A stretch of 64,000 nucleotides of DNA, taken from positions 64,008,427 to 64,072,426 of the forward strand of contig OY829542.1 of the NCBI GenBank assembly GCA_963691705.1, in the 5' to 3' direction. Source of the DNA: Viola odorata (Eukaryota > Streptophyta > Magnoliopsida > Malpighiales > Violaceae). Numbering within the stretch: the first letter of the stretch is position 1; the number at the start of each line of letters is the position of its first letter. This document shows, in pieces, positions 1-10,349 of the stretch. Below the pieces are notes generated by a model. It did no database searches. It was not told the origin of the DNA and saw only the letters and a program-made list of their open reading frames with translations. The position numbers and the translations under genes were made by a program.

Positions 1-1714
1 CAAAAAACATTACAAAGCATAAGTGCAAATAGGTTCAAAAATAGAACCTATATTAGAAAATACAAATGTTACAAGGATGTGATCAAAGATGACATTGAGG
101 TGAAGGGCAATGACATGGAGGGCAATGACACTTGGGGCAAACGAACAAATCGACATTTTTTGGACAATTTTGCATGATGAGAAAAGGAAAAACAAAGAGA
201 GAAATCATCAATGCCAAAATTGCCAACATCATCCTCATTTCAAACGATATCATTTTGAAAGTCCGAAAGAAATTGAAAGATAGACTCGGTTTAGGAAATT
301 TGGATATCTCTAGAGGTGTAATCGAAGGACAATTTAAACAAAAAGATTGACGGCTTAAGGTCTATGAATTACAGCTCGAGGATATGCAATGTCGTTGACT
401 ATTATGCCCAACGCATGCGAACGAAGAGATCAAATAAAATTCAGTAGGATTTGGTCAAGATTTATGCGATTTCGAAGAGAAAATCTTCCAAAGAATACTC
501 TAATCATTTGACTCATGTTCGTATATCCAAAAATATCACATCAACTAGATTTCCTCAATGATCAATCACATGAACAAAAGCATACATGCATAAAAAAATG
601 ATTCTAATTAATCATGTATATGCACAAACAAACAAAAATAATTTATGGCAATTTATAGCATATATGATTATAGATTTTAATTGCTAACACAATCATTTAA
701 ATCAAGTATTGCATTAATAATTAATCTCATAAGCATAATTTAAAAGGAAGAGTTTTTAGGAATACTGGTTGCGATTACTCAAAATAGCATATGTCATTCC
801 GCAAAAATGACTTCCATATGTACAACCGAGGCAATCATCAAAATCAAAGCATACTTGTCGATTTTCCCTTGGGCTATCAATCAAGTGAAATTCCTATAAA
901 ACAATTCTTTCTAAACAATTTCATGAGATAGCTATTAACACAAGAATTAATTATGATCAATATTCGAAATTTAAATCAATCAAATATATTGAATAACATT
1001 GCCAAAATAATTTATGGCAATATATGGCATATATGATTATGGACTTTAATAGCTAACATAATCATTTAAAACAAGTAAATTCATCAAATAAATATTGGCA
1101 TAAAATAAGAGTTCAAGGAATACCGATTGCAACTTTTCAACATGTCTAGTTCTTGCTATTTCAACCAAATAGCTTCAATATTTGCAATCGAGCGAAGCCC
1201 ATCAAAATCAATGCGGCTCGAGGTGGTAATTCCCTTGGGCCACCATTCAAACTAAATTCCTACAAGAACAATTCTTTCTTGCCAAATTTATGAGAATATA
1301 TACTTGAACAAATGATCAACGTTAACAATAAAATTAATCATATATATACTGTAGTTCCCGTTGCTACAGTAAGACTTCCCGTTGCTACAGTGAGTTTATC
1401 CGTTGCTACAGTGAAACTCTCCGTTGCTACAGTGAAATCAAAAACTCTTTTTCCAAAAATTATTTTCCGTGTAAAAAATCTTTTGACACTTTTCTTGAGG
1501 TATAATTGAACATAAATCAAGTGTTAACTAGAATCATACTTACATGTTTATAGCCCTAATGTACACTTGATCTTGAGCTTGCGAATAATAGATTTGTTGC
1601 CTCTTTTGTTTGTTCGTCACAAACTACACACATTTAACTTAAAATTGCATTAGTATAGTAATTAGTTTGTGTGTCTTAAATCATCAAAATAAGAGTAAGT
1701 TGCCCTTGGGCTAA
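1..1714. other. AT-rich intergenic DNA with degenerate direct repeats
   Basis: No gene is recognised here. Two diverged copies of a roughly 300-370 bp segment can be seen, about 640-960 and 1010-1300. Each has a 'ttatggcaat' block, then 'atcatttaaa', then a 'cccttgggc' block and an 'acaattcttt' block; a third 'cccttgggc' sits at 1692-1701. This looks like old degenerate tandem duplication, possibly of a retroelement relic. Short open frames at 132-350 and 1312-1509 have no recognisable domain and are not called as genes. Confidence 0.5.
1358..1440. repeat. 21-bp tandem repeat, four copies
   Basis: The core CCGTTGCTACAGT recurs at 1358, 1379, 1400 and 1421, an exact 21-bp period with variable linkers. 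Because 21 is a multiple of three, the array is open in one plus frame and would read as a seven-residue repeat of the type (P/S)VATV(x)L. No start context or domain supports translation. Confidence 0.85.
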
Positions 1715-3358
1715 CACTCTGGATTGTGGTTGAAGACAGGGGCGGATCCTTTAAGGGACCGGGGGGAGCTGCAGCACCCGCAAGCTTTTAAAAAAAAAAA
1801 TTTAATATATACATTGTTGTTCGGTTCGAGCCGATGATACGAGCAATTTTACCTAAAAATGAATAAAAATTTGAACCGAAATTGCTAAAATGTGGAATAA
1901 AATAAAACAAAATAATTAGTACACAGTAAGAGACGAAAAGTTCGCTCTATAGTTCGATAAAAATTCGCTCGTAAGCGATAAAAGTTTGAACATAAGAGAT
2001 AAAAGTTTAAAAAAACTTAAACCTAACCCAAAGCCCAACCCAAATTTTAAACCCAACCCACACCAAAATCCTTTCAATTAAATCTCAAATCCTCATTTCC
2101 CAAATCATCACTACCAATAAATTCGTACCAAAGCCAATTCAATCTCTGCCGAAATCCAATCTCTCTATTTAATTCAATTTCTATACCAAATCATCACATA
2201 TCGATCACCCTCTCAATCTCTCATTCAATTCCAATCCTAAAGTAGAGAACAATTGTAAAAAGTACGTATATTATATGAATTCTAATGTATAATTATTTTT
2301 TTTCTATATTGTCTTCTTATTTATCCTTTTGTTAAATTTATCTAAATATTTATTATTTAGTGATGGATACAAATACTCTTAAGCATTTTTCCAATTTTTC
2401 GTTCAACTCGCTTGTCTTCCCTTTAAAATACTCCAAAAAAAAATTTTCGGGACCGCTACCCCGAACCCCCACACCTCTTAAATACATATCCTGGATCCAT
2501 CACTGATCTCGCCCCCCAAACATTGAGGGCAGGATCCGCCACTCGTTGAAGATAAAACTCACAACAGCAAATGTTATATATCTTTGTACTTGTATAATCA
2601 CAAACGGAAAACACTCTACGGATCTCTCACCTGCGGAAATAACAGAAACAAATAGGGTTAAGACGGGAAGAAGAAACACGAGCTGATCAAAGAAGCAAGA
2701 AGTAGATTATAGGTTGAGAGGGAGTATACCTGACGGTGATGAAGCAAAATCCTACAGCTAATCAGAATAGAGGGGCGAGAGGATGAATAATACAACCAAA
2801 CCAAATAGCTAAAGCTTCACTAAATTACCTTTTTAGCCTTCTGTCAATTTTACATGCTAACTGATTTATTAGGCTTTGTGATTGGGTCATCAACAGATTT
2901 ATTAGGCTTTTGGGCTATTTTGGGCTGTTAATGGCTGCTGTACTTCTAATGAAACTAGAGTTATGCGTATAATAATAATTTGAATAACAATGTATATATT
3001 TTTTTTTTAATTTTCTTTAAAATAGATTTAATAATTTATTTTTATAATTAACTAATTCAATAAGGACAATATTAATTAACGTAACCAATAAATAAATCAA
3101 CGTATGTATATTTTTCATAAAATTAAAAAATATATAATAAGTAGAGGTGAGATTTGAATCTAAAACGTAAAATTAACAAATCATATATCCATTTACAATA
3201 AATAATACATTAAAATAACTCTTTTTTTTCAAGGCTGAGGTGAGATTACATAAATTTTTAGAATATAATAAAGTCATTGTATACCATTAACAAATTTCAG
3301 TGTTTCTTTTTGTTTCTAGTTTCTACCAAACATCTAACTAAACAATTACAACGTCATG
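1715..3358 (-). pseudogene. Relic of the 5'/upstream side of an OMA1-like gene (array unit 1)
   Basis: From about 1715 to 1736 and from 2553 onward the sequence matches the region upstream of the start codon in protease copies A, B and C (for example 17,090-17,510 and 26,970-27,060), including the 'aatgttatatatctttgtac' block. The homology then follows the unit 2 spacer (18,500-19,205) up to the LTR insertion at 3,364. None of the protease coding exons is present, so the coding part was lost to the left of 1715. A hAT element interrupts it at 1,737-2,544. This marks unit 1 of the OMA1-BBE array. Confidence 0.7.
1737..2544. mobile_element. Non-autonomous hAT transposon (Tip100-type ends)
   Basis: The 808-bp element starts CAGGGGCGGATCC and ends with GGATCCGCCACTC, giving imperfect 13-bp terminal inverted repeats. 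It is flanked by a perfect 8-bp target duplication GTTGAAGA (1729-1736 and 2545-2552). The uninterrupted site is visible in paralogous copies, for example near 26,990 where 'gtggttgaagataaaactc' runs through. The CAGGGGCGGA terminus resembles Tip100-type hAT ends. No transposase frame is present, so it is a non-autonomous derivative. Confidence 0.9.
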
Positions 3359-3363
3359 ATCTA

Positions 3364-4715
3364 TGATGGTCGTCGAAACCAGCAAAAATAAATTATACAG
3401 TTCACCATGCACAATTAATTAAAACTGTAATAAGTGGTAAAAGGATCGAACCACAAGGATTTCAGGACAATAATAATTTCCGTAAAAGACCAAAATTGTA
3501 ACCGTGGTAAATACCAATATTGAGAGATTTTTGTGTTGCAATTAAATTAATAAACAGAATGAACAAAAACAGTAAACTAGTGGTGATTTAAAGAACTCAG
3601 ATGATGATAAATTCCCGATAAAGACTCTTTTCGGGTCACGATTCATAAATGTCGATCATTGATGCAAGTGTGTTCAAATCCGAATTTTATAGAAAAGCTA
3701 CAGAGACCAGCGGTACTTACTCTGAGTCTCCTGCTCTCCTCCTACTCAAGATTCCTAAGGCGGTACTCCTACTAGGATCCCTAACCGATCAATAACTTTA
3801 AGGCGGTACTCCTACTAAAGTTTAATTGAGGGGTTGATTAAACATAGGGAGAGACCTTTCCCGATATAGAAGAGAATTTCTTCTACTCCTATAAACCGAA
3901 TCCTACTCTTTTCTAATTAGCTCTTACACTAATTAGTTACCTGCACGATTCCTGTAAACGATGTAGAATCCATCGTTTATAAGAAAAGATGCAATTGTTC
4001 AAATTAAAGTCTAAGGTGATCAAACTTAGATCGAATGAGAACAAATTGGCATTTAATTAAAAAGAATAGAAATACAAATTTAGATTTTATGAAGCTTAAT
4101 TAGATCTCACAACATATGAATCATAACCCTAGAGCCTTTACCAAGAATAGATAATTTAGCTAGAACAAGACATAATTAATTGAGACAATTATTATGCATC
4201 AATTTATAAGAATCAAAGAAAGAAGAAGAAAAGAATAATAATTGCTTAGTTAGAACCAGTAGCCGTCTGTTTCCAAGGAAGAAGAGATGAGCTGCCTCCT
4301 TTTCTATTCAGCTAGGTTATTAAACAAAATCCTAGTCCAACTATAATCCTTCAAAATAGGATTAAAACTAATTATGAAAAATAAAAGGTCTTAAAAATAA
4401 ATCAAAGGAGGTGGCTGCTGGTTGCAGCCGCACAAAGCAGCAATTTGGCTCTAATGGGCCCAAGCCCATTTCTTGTCTTTCAATTTCTTTGGCTGCTTGT
4501 ATAATTGCTCAGCGCAAAATAAAGAGGAGCTACTGCATTCTTTCCATGCTTCCATCAAACTCAAGCTAACATGCGATTTTCACCCTCTTTTCAATATTTA
4601 GACTTTACAACCTACTTTCTGCAAAAAGGAGTGAAAGGAGCACACAATCAGTAGAATCATCATCTAAAATAGCGAGAAAAGATGGTGATAAATTCAGCAT
4701 AGTAGCACTCAATCA
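3364..4715 (-). repeat. LTR (left, 3' LTR in element orientation)
   Basis: This 1,352-bp LTR matches 8835-10181, begins with TGATGGTCGTCG and ends with CACTCAATCA. It differs from the other LTR at scattered bases and has a 4-bp extra segment near 3716. Confidence 0.92.
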
Positions 4716-4730
4716 AATCCCCCACACTAA
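4716..4730 (-). other. Polypurine tract of the LTR element
   Basis: Immediately inside the left LTR the plus strand reads 'aatcccccacacta', so the sense (minus) strand is a purine-rich AGTGTGGGGGATT. This is the expected site for plus-strand DNA priming. Confidence 0.75.
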
Positions 4731-5967
4731 CCCAATGCTCGCCCTCGAGCATAAAAAGAAAAACAATTCAAAACACAACAAAACAGAATAAACATCGAGA
4801 CCCAAATCTCTTCTTTTGGCTGCATACCTCACTGCTGAAACAACCAAGACACTTCCCTTACCGAGTCTATACTGGACTACCAAGGACCAATCAATACCCT
4901 AAACATACCCCATCCACATGGTATCAAGACATCCAACTTTTTTAAATTATTGTTGATTAAGGGACAAAGCTCACTACAGACTTGAGTCCTACCGAAGTGC
5001 AATTCCACCAAAATGTGTATCAAGGCCTTGTGCCATTTAAATCACTTATCAGTAGATTTTTTTTTCATTTTTTTTTCTTTGCCCTTTGTATTTTTACAGG
5101 CATAATAAATAGCAGTGCTTGTTCTTTTTGGGCACCCAGAACTTCCACTTTTTGCTATCTCTGCTCTTATGACATTCCAGCACATTTAAAAAAAACATTA
5201 CACATTCAATCAGACGGAAATAAAAGCACTCTCAAATCTATATGTAGCAAGCCTTGTCACCCTAATCGAAAGTTAAGCCCTAGCTAGCTATCCTTTAGAC
5301 CATGTGGATAGTTAATGTTCTGAGTTCATTAGGAGATATGCCCCTTAGGCATTGATCATGTTACGCTCATTCACTCCCCTGGTACTAAAGCATAGACTCG
5401 ATAAAACAAGTGTCTAAAATGCAGTTTCAGTAGTGAACTATACAACCTAGGTCGAAATCAGGGTCTGATGCTATACACAATCATGACTATCTAAAAACAT
5501 GCACAAAACTAAGAAAATAAAATCATGCACAAATCAGACCAAAGAAAAGAAAATAAAGACTCAAAAAATGACGCAAACAAACATTCAAAATAGCCATGTT
5601 CAACACAAAAATTCCTCCCCCACACTAGATGACACTTTGTCCTCAAAGTGTGAGAAAGGGAAAAGACACAACAAAAACAGAAATAAAAGAAATAAAAAGG
5701 AAAGAATGTACCCAGGGCAGTCATGGTTGTGGTGGGTAAAGCATCGTGATCAACTTCATGTTGAGCGCATCTCGCAAGGACTCTCTCCCAGGTCTGGGAG
5801 AGAGTCGAGTCTGCTTTCCTAAAACTCTTGTCGAAAGAAATCAGACTCTCATCAGCTCTGGAAGAAGGATGTTATTGAAATAAAGAAATAAAAGAAAAAT
5901 AAAAACACATGGGTTGCCTCCCATGAAGCGTCCCTCTTTATAGTCTTGGACTAGACATTGTTCCTGT
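4731..5967. other. Non-coding internal region of the LTR element
   Basis: Between the protease stop and the polypurine tract there is 1.2 kb with no recognisable pol domain. It includes a second 'cccccacacta' block at about 5618-5630, resembling the polypurine tract, and the conserved-looking 'gggttgcctcccatgaagcg' stretch near 5911-5930. The short open frames on both strands (4982-5287, 5499-5822) have no domain and are treated as spurious. Confidence 0.6.
5779..5806. repeat. 28-bp near-palindrome, copy 1
   Basis: Two 14-bp arms meet at 5792/5793. The arms are complementary except for the central positions, with GACTCTCTCCCAG on one side and CTGGGAGAGAGTC on the other. It lies in the non-coding region downstream of the protease frame. 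Three related palindromes occur in the same element. Confidence 0.9.
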
Positions 5968-7542
5968 TCAGTCTCCAGTAGGTAGGCTGTGGGTTGCATC
6001 ACTGGTGTTAGCTATCCTCCATTCAATTGCCTCATTGTACTCCTTCCTTATTCTCACACACTCTTCTTCCTCCATTTTTGTCAGCCTACTGAAATTTATC
6101 ATTGGCAGACTCGTTCCCAGGCCTGGGGAAGAGTACTTCGGGTAATCTGATAAAATTTTCAGCTCCAAGTTAGGGGCCTGCAAAATTGGAGGTAGAAGTT
6201 TATTGTGAGTCTCTGGTGGTTCTAAAATCTTAGGAGCATCAGTACAAGGTTTAAAAGTATTTTTCTCAGTCACAGCTTTTTTATTCTCCTCATTCAAATC
6301 CAAACCTTTCTCCATCTCAAGCATTTTTGGCTTGTCAATAATTCTGCTAAGAACACAATCCAATGGGTCAGTAGCAATTAATTCATGAATATTATCACCA
6401 TCAAGATCAATAATATTTATGCAATTAACACTATGCATGTCATCAGGAAATCTTATGGCATCATACATATTAAATTTAATAAGTTCACCACAAAATTCCA
6501 ATGTCAAACTCTCTTCAGCCACATCAATCATTGCCCTTGCTTTCCTCAAGAATGGTCTACCCAGCAGTATCTCTGTAGATTTTGTTGAATGCTCATTATC
6601 CATATCTACAACATAGAAGTCAGCTGGAAAAATAAAATCATTCACTTGAACTAGCACATCTTCAATGACTCCTACAGGGTATATAATTGATCTATCAGCT
6701 AATTGAATTACAACCATTGTCTCTTTCAATTCACCGATATTCAGAGTCTTAAAAACAGTTAATGACATAACATTAATCCCTGCCCCAAGATCACACAACG
6801 CTTTTTCAATGGTTTGATCTCCAATTTTACAAGGAATGACGAAGGTTCCTCCATCCTTGCATTTGTTAGGTAACTTTTTCTGAAAAACAGCAGACACATT
6901 CTCATTCAAGTTGACCCTTTCTATACCTGAAAGCTTCTTTTTATTAGTGCATAAATCTTTAAGAAACTTGGCATATTTGGGCACTTGCGCTATCATATCA
7001 AGTAAAGGAATATTTATGGCTACTTTTCGAAAAATATCTAAAATAGCCTTCTCTTCCTTCGCCTTTTTGGACTTTTCAGCCCTTTTGGGAAAAGGAAGAG
7101 GGATTACCTGATTTTCCTTTCTTGACAACGTCTCTGGAACTAATTTTTCTGAAATTACCTTCATTTCTGGTTCGAATTCTGGTGGAGGTGGAACTGCCTC
7201 TGGTCGACTCTTCCCCAGGCCTGTGGACGAGTCCGCTATGTCTGGAATATTTGTTCCACTCCGTAATGTCATGGAACTGACATTATGTATCGGGTTGTCC
7301 ATAGTAGTTGATGGTAACCTTCCTCCCTGCTCTTGTTTACTGAGTTTCATCTCCCCTAACTCCCTTTGTAAGGTAGCAATACTGACTTGGGTTGATTGGG
7401 CGAGATTTGTAATGCTGGCTTGAGTAGCTTGCATAAACTGTTTAAGCATATCCTCCATTGAGGGTCCAGTAATTAGTAGGGGCTGTTGTGGGGCTGGGAG
7501 TTGTGGTGTATTGGGTCTAGGGACGAAATTTTGTAGGTTCAT
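5968..7542 (-). CDS. Retrotransposon aspartic protease region (C-terminal part of Gag-Pro)
   Basis: The 524-residue frame carries a retropepsin-like aspartic protease. The active-site motif is CDLGAGINVMSL near residue 250, the Athila/Tat-type variant (DLGA) of the usual D-T/S-G-A. The flap region LADRSI and the strand ILLGRPFLRKARAMIDV follow. The N-terminal third is proline/glutamine-rich and low in complexity. It is in the same frame as the Gag frame upstream, separated by 47 codons and one TAG. The annotated methionine is therefore only the first one after that stop, and the natural product is presumably a Gag-Pro polyprotein. Pol domains that should follow are absent. Protease processing of Gag inside virus-like particles is the family role; activity here is not shown. 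Confidence 0.85.
   Translation of the reverse strand: MNLQNFVPRPNTPQLPAPQQPLLITGPSMEDMLKQFMQATQASITNLAQSTQVSIATLQRELGEMKLSKQEQGGRLPSTTMDNPIHNVSSMTLRSGTNIPDIADSSTGLGKSRPEAVPPPPEFEPEMKVISEKLVPETLSRKENQVIPLPFPKRAEKSKKAKEEKAILDIFRKVAINIPLLDMIAQVPKYAKFLKDLCTNKKKLSGIERVNLNENVSAVFQKKLPNKCKDGGTFVIPCKIGDQTIEKALCDLGAGINVMSLTVFKTLNIGELKETMVVIQLADRSIIYPVGVIEDVLVQVNDFIFPADFYVVDMDNEHSTKSTEILLGRPFLRKARAMIDVAEESLTLEFCGELIKFNMYDAIRFPDDMHSVNCINIIDLDGDNIHELIATDPLDCVLSRIIDKPKMLEMEKGLDLNEENKKAVTEKNTFKPCTDAPKILEPPETHNKLLPPILQAPNLELKILSDYPKYSSPGLGTSLPMINFSRLTKMEEEECVRIRKEYNEAIEWRIANTSDATHSLPTGD
6108..6135. repeat. 28-bp near-palindrome, copy 2
   Basis: The centre is at 6121/6122 (CCCAGG|CCTGGG); the 14-bp arms agree at 11 positions. 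It lies inside the protease frame and contributes the residues S-P-G-L-G-T-S. Confidence 0.85.
7206..7233. repeat. 28-bp near-palindrome, copy 3
   Basis: The centre is at 7219/7220; the arms agree at 12 of 14 positions (GACTCTTCCCCAGG and CCTGTGGACGAGTC). It lies inside the protease frame and contributes S-S-T-G-L-G-K-S. Confidence 0.85.
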
Positions 7543-7683
7543 GGGTGGTGGTTGCTGTTGAGCATGGTATTGATTATTTGGGAATTGAACCGTGGTGTTA
7601 GAGCTTGTGTTTTCTCTCCAACCAGGATTGTTATTATACTGAGTTTGGTTGTATTCGGGCTTGTGGGGTGGATACCTACCATA

Positions 7684-8778
7684 CTACTGCTGATACTGCA
7701 ATACCGAATTAACCTCTTCGGGTGTTCCTTTGTTCAAGATGCATTCATCTGTATGGTGTCCTTGTTGCCCGCACATACCACATATCATGGTCTGTTGTAC
7801 CTTCTGTACCTGTGATTGTCCTACACAAAACTTATCCAGACGATCAGAAAGTTCATCCATTTTAGTTTCAAGTACAGAAACATTACCTGTAGGATTTTCT
7901 CTTTCGCTTGACTCATTTAGCTCGCTATTTTCAGCCAAGATCTGAAGCAATTGATTCGCCTTCGTGAGGGTGTAATCTTGTAACGCTCCTCCAGCAGCTC
8001 CGTCCACAACCAATTTGTCTCTAACATATAAACCATCGTAGAAGTATTGTACCTGGTTCCAGTCAGAAACTCCATGGTTTGGGCAGATTTCTAATAGGTT
8101 CCTGAAGCGTTGATAATACTCCCCAAAACTCTCTGTAGGGGATTGTTTGATGGACACTATATTCTTCCTGGCATTTCCAGCCTTACTAGAGAACCAAAAT
8201 TTGTTGAGAAAGGTGCTCAACATCTGTTGCCATGTGTTAATGGAGTTATGCGGTAAGCTTAGGAACCAATTCCTAACTTTATCCTCTAGGGTCCATGGAA
8301 AAGCACGGAGTTTGGCTCGGTTGATGTCAACTCGAGGGGGTTTGTGAGTGTCACATTCCCAATGGGGATATTGCAGGTGCTTGAATGGGTTCTCACTAGG
8401 CAAACCGTAGAACTTCTTAAGGTTATGGATCATGTTTGGTTTTAGGTTCCAGTCATGCTCTACGGGCGGATATTGGACACAAAAGTGTGTGTCCGGTGGT
8501 GGTCCCTCACTGTTTCGCTGCCTAAAGGTCTGCTCTAGAGGAGGAGGAGGAGGTGGCTGGTCCATTTCTCGTTCGAAAAGAGGGTTTTCTCTTACTGCTA
8601 CTGATGAACTTTCCCCCAGGCCTGTGGAAAAGTCTGCTGACTGCGAAAAATTATTTTGTGAAACAGTTTCTTCAGATTCTGTCCTCTGCCTTTCTGCTCG
8701 CTGCTTCCTGTACTGAGCTTTCGTTTTTGTCAACTCTGGGTTGTATGGAAGTAATGGCAGTCGGGAGGACCTGGTCAT
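7684..8778 (-). CDS. Retrotransposon Gag (capsid plus zinc knuckle)
   Basis: This frame encodes 364 residues. The central part matches the plant Retrotrans_gag domain: the W-T-L-E-D-K-V-R-N-W-F-L-S-L-P block, then a stretch typical of Athila/Tat Gag with SPTESFGEYYQRFRNLL and the F-Y-D-G-L motif. Near residues 333-346 there is a CCHC zinc knuckle, C-x2-C-x4-H-x4-C (CGMCGQQGHHTDEC), used for RNA binding. It ends with QQ followed by TAG at 7684-7686, and the frame continues open into the protease region. The start lies about 35 bp inside the primer binding site, as expected for a first retroelement gene. Confidence 0.88.
   Translation of the reverse strand: MTRSSRLPLLPYNPELTKTKAQYRKQRAERQRTESEETVSQNNFSQSADFSTGLGESSSVAVRENPLFEREMDQPPPPPPLEQTFRQRNSEGPPPDTHFCVQYPPVEHDWNLKPNMIHNLKKFYGLPSENPFKHLQYPHWECDTHKPPRVDINRAKLRAFPWTLEDKVRNWFLSLPHNSINTWQQMLSTFLNKFWFSSKAGNARKNIVSIKQSPTESFGEYYQRFRNLLEICPNHGVSDWNQVQYFYDGLYVRDKLVVDGAAGGALQDYTLTKANQLLQILAENSELNESSERENPTGNVSVLETKMDELSDRLDKFCVGQSQVQKVQQTMICGMCGQQGHHTDECILNKGTPEEVNSVLQYQQ
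8607..8634. repeat. 28-bp near-palindrome, copy 4
   Basis: The centre is at 8620/8621; the arms agree at 11 of 14 positions. It lies near the N-terminus of the Gag frame and contributes F-S-T-G-L-G-E-S. Confidence 0.82.
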
Positions 8779-8811
8779 AAAACAAGAAAATTAAAATTAG
8801 TACCGAAGAAA

Positions 8812-8829
8812 TCCCCGGCAACGGCGCCA
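8812..8829 (-). other. Primer binding site (tRNA-Asp type)
   Basis: The plus strand reads TCCCCGGCAACGGCGCCA, which equals the 3' end of plant tRNA-Asp including CCA. The sense (minus) strand is thus perfectly complementary to that primer. It starts five bases inside the right LTR, fixing the element's transcription direction as minus. Confidence 0.92.
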
Positions 8830-8834
8830 AAATT

Positions 8835-10181
8835 TGATGGTCGTCGAAACCAGCAAAAATAAATTATACAGTTCACCATGCACAATTAATTAAAACTGTA
8901 GCAAGTGGTAAAAGGATCGAACCACAAGGATTTCAGGACAATAATAATTTCCGTAAAAGACCAAAATTGTAACCGTGGTAAATACCAATATTGAGAGATT
9001 TTTGTGTTGCAATTAAATTAATAAACAGAATGAACAAAAACAGTAAACAAGTGGTGATTTAAAGAACTCAGATGATGATAAATTCCCGATAAAGACTCTT
9101 TTCGGGTCACGATTCATAAATGTCGATCATTAATGCAAGTGTGTTCAAATCCGAATTTTATAGAAAAGCTATAGAGACCAGCGGTACTCTGAGTCTCCTG
9201 CTCTCCTCCTACTCAAGATTCCTAAGGCGGTACTCCTACTAGGATCCCTAACCGATCAATAACTTTAAGGTGGTACTCCTACTAAAGTTTAATTGAGGGG
9301 TTGATTAAACATAGGGAGAGACATTTCCTGATCTAGAAGAGAATTTCTTCTACTCCTATAAACCGAATCCTACTCTTTTCTAATTAGCTCTTACACTAAT
9401 TAGTTACCTGCAGATTCCTGTAAACGATGTAGAATCCATCGTTTCTAAGAAAAGATGTAATTGTTCGAATTAAAGTCTAAGGTGATCAAACTTAGATCGA
9501 ATAAGAACAAATTGGCATTTAATTAGAAAGAATAGAAATACAAATTTAGATTTTATGAAGCTTAATTAGATCTCACAACATATGAATCATAACCCTAGAG
9601 CCTTTACCAAGAATAGATAATTTAGCTAGAACAAGACATAATTAATTGAGACAATTATTATGCATCAATTTATAAGAATCAAAGAAAGAAGAAGAAAAGA
9701 ATAATAATTGCTTAGTTAGAACCAGTAGCCGTCTGTTTCCAAGGAAGAAGAGATGAGCTGCCTCCTTTTCTATTCAGCTAGGTTATTAAACAAAATCCTA
9801 GTCCAACTATAATCCTTCAAAATAGGATTAAAACTAATTATTAAAAATAAAAGGTCTTAAAAATAAATCAAAGGATGTGGCTGCTGGTTGCAGCCGCACA
9901 AAGCAGCAATTTGGCTCTAATGGGCCCAAGCCCATTTCTTGTCTTTCAATTTCTTTGGCTGCTTGTATAATTGCTCAGCGCAAAATAAAGAGGAGCTACT
10001 GCATTCTTTCCATGCTTCCATCAAACTCAAGCTAACATGCGATTTTCACCCTCTTTTCAATATTTAGGCTTTACAACCTACTTTCTGCAAAAAGGAGTGA
10101 AAGGAGCACACAATCAGTAGAATCATCATCTAAAATAGCGAGAAAAGATGGTGATAAATTCAGCATATTAGCACTCAATCA
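8835..10181 (-). repeat. LTR (right, 5' LTR in element orientation)
   Basis: This 1,347-bp LTR is paired with 3364-4715. In element orientation it is upstream of the primer binding site and Gag, so it should hold the element's promoter. It is followed by the target duplication ATCTA. Confidence 0.92.
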
Positions 10182-10349
10182 ATCTACCTACTTTTACTAG
10201 TAGCATATTGCATTGATAAAACTAATAGGTACATCATGACGTAGACAACTTTTTTCTCATTTTTACTGACTAATTTTTTGATTTTAAAAATTTTATATAT
10301 ATATATATATATTTTTTTTATATTCATTTGGTAGTTATTTATTTAAATA

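Larger units (their letters stand above)
3364..10181 (-). mobile_element. Athila/Tat-type Ty3 LTR retrotransposon encoding only Gag and protease
   Basis: The element is 6,818 bp, transcribed from right to left. It has two LTRs (3364-4715 and 8835-10181), both beginning TG and ending CA. They are nearly identical, with a few substitutions and small indels, and are flanked by the 5-bp target duplication ATCTA (3359-3363 and 10182-10186). A primer binding site matching tRNA-Asp lies next to the right LTR, and a purine-rich tract on the sense strand abuts the left LTR. The internal 4.1 kb encodes Gag and an aspartic protease, but no reverse transcriptase, RNase H or integrase is present. It would therefore need enzymes in trans. 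It inserted into the spacer of array unit 1. Confidence 0.93.

Noticed and set aside
8812..8829. Sequence identical to the 3' end of tRNA-Asp considered as a tRNA gene
   Set aside because: Only the last 18 bases match and they sit at the expected primer-binding position of the LTR element.
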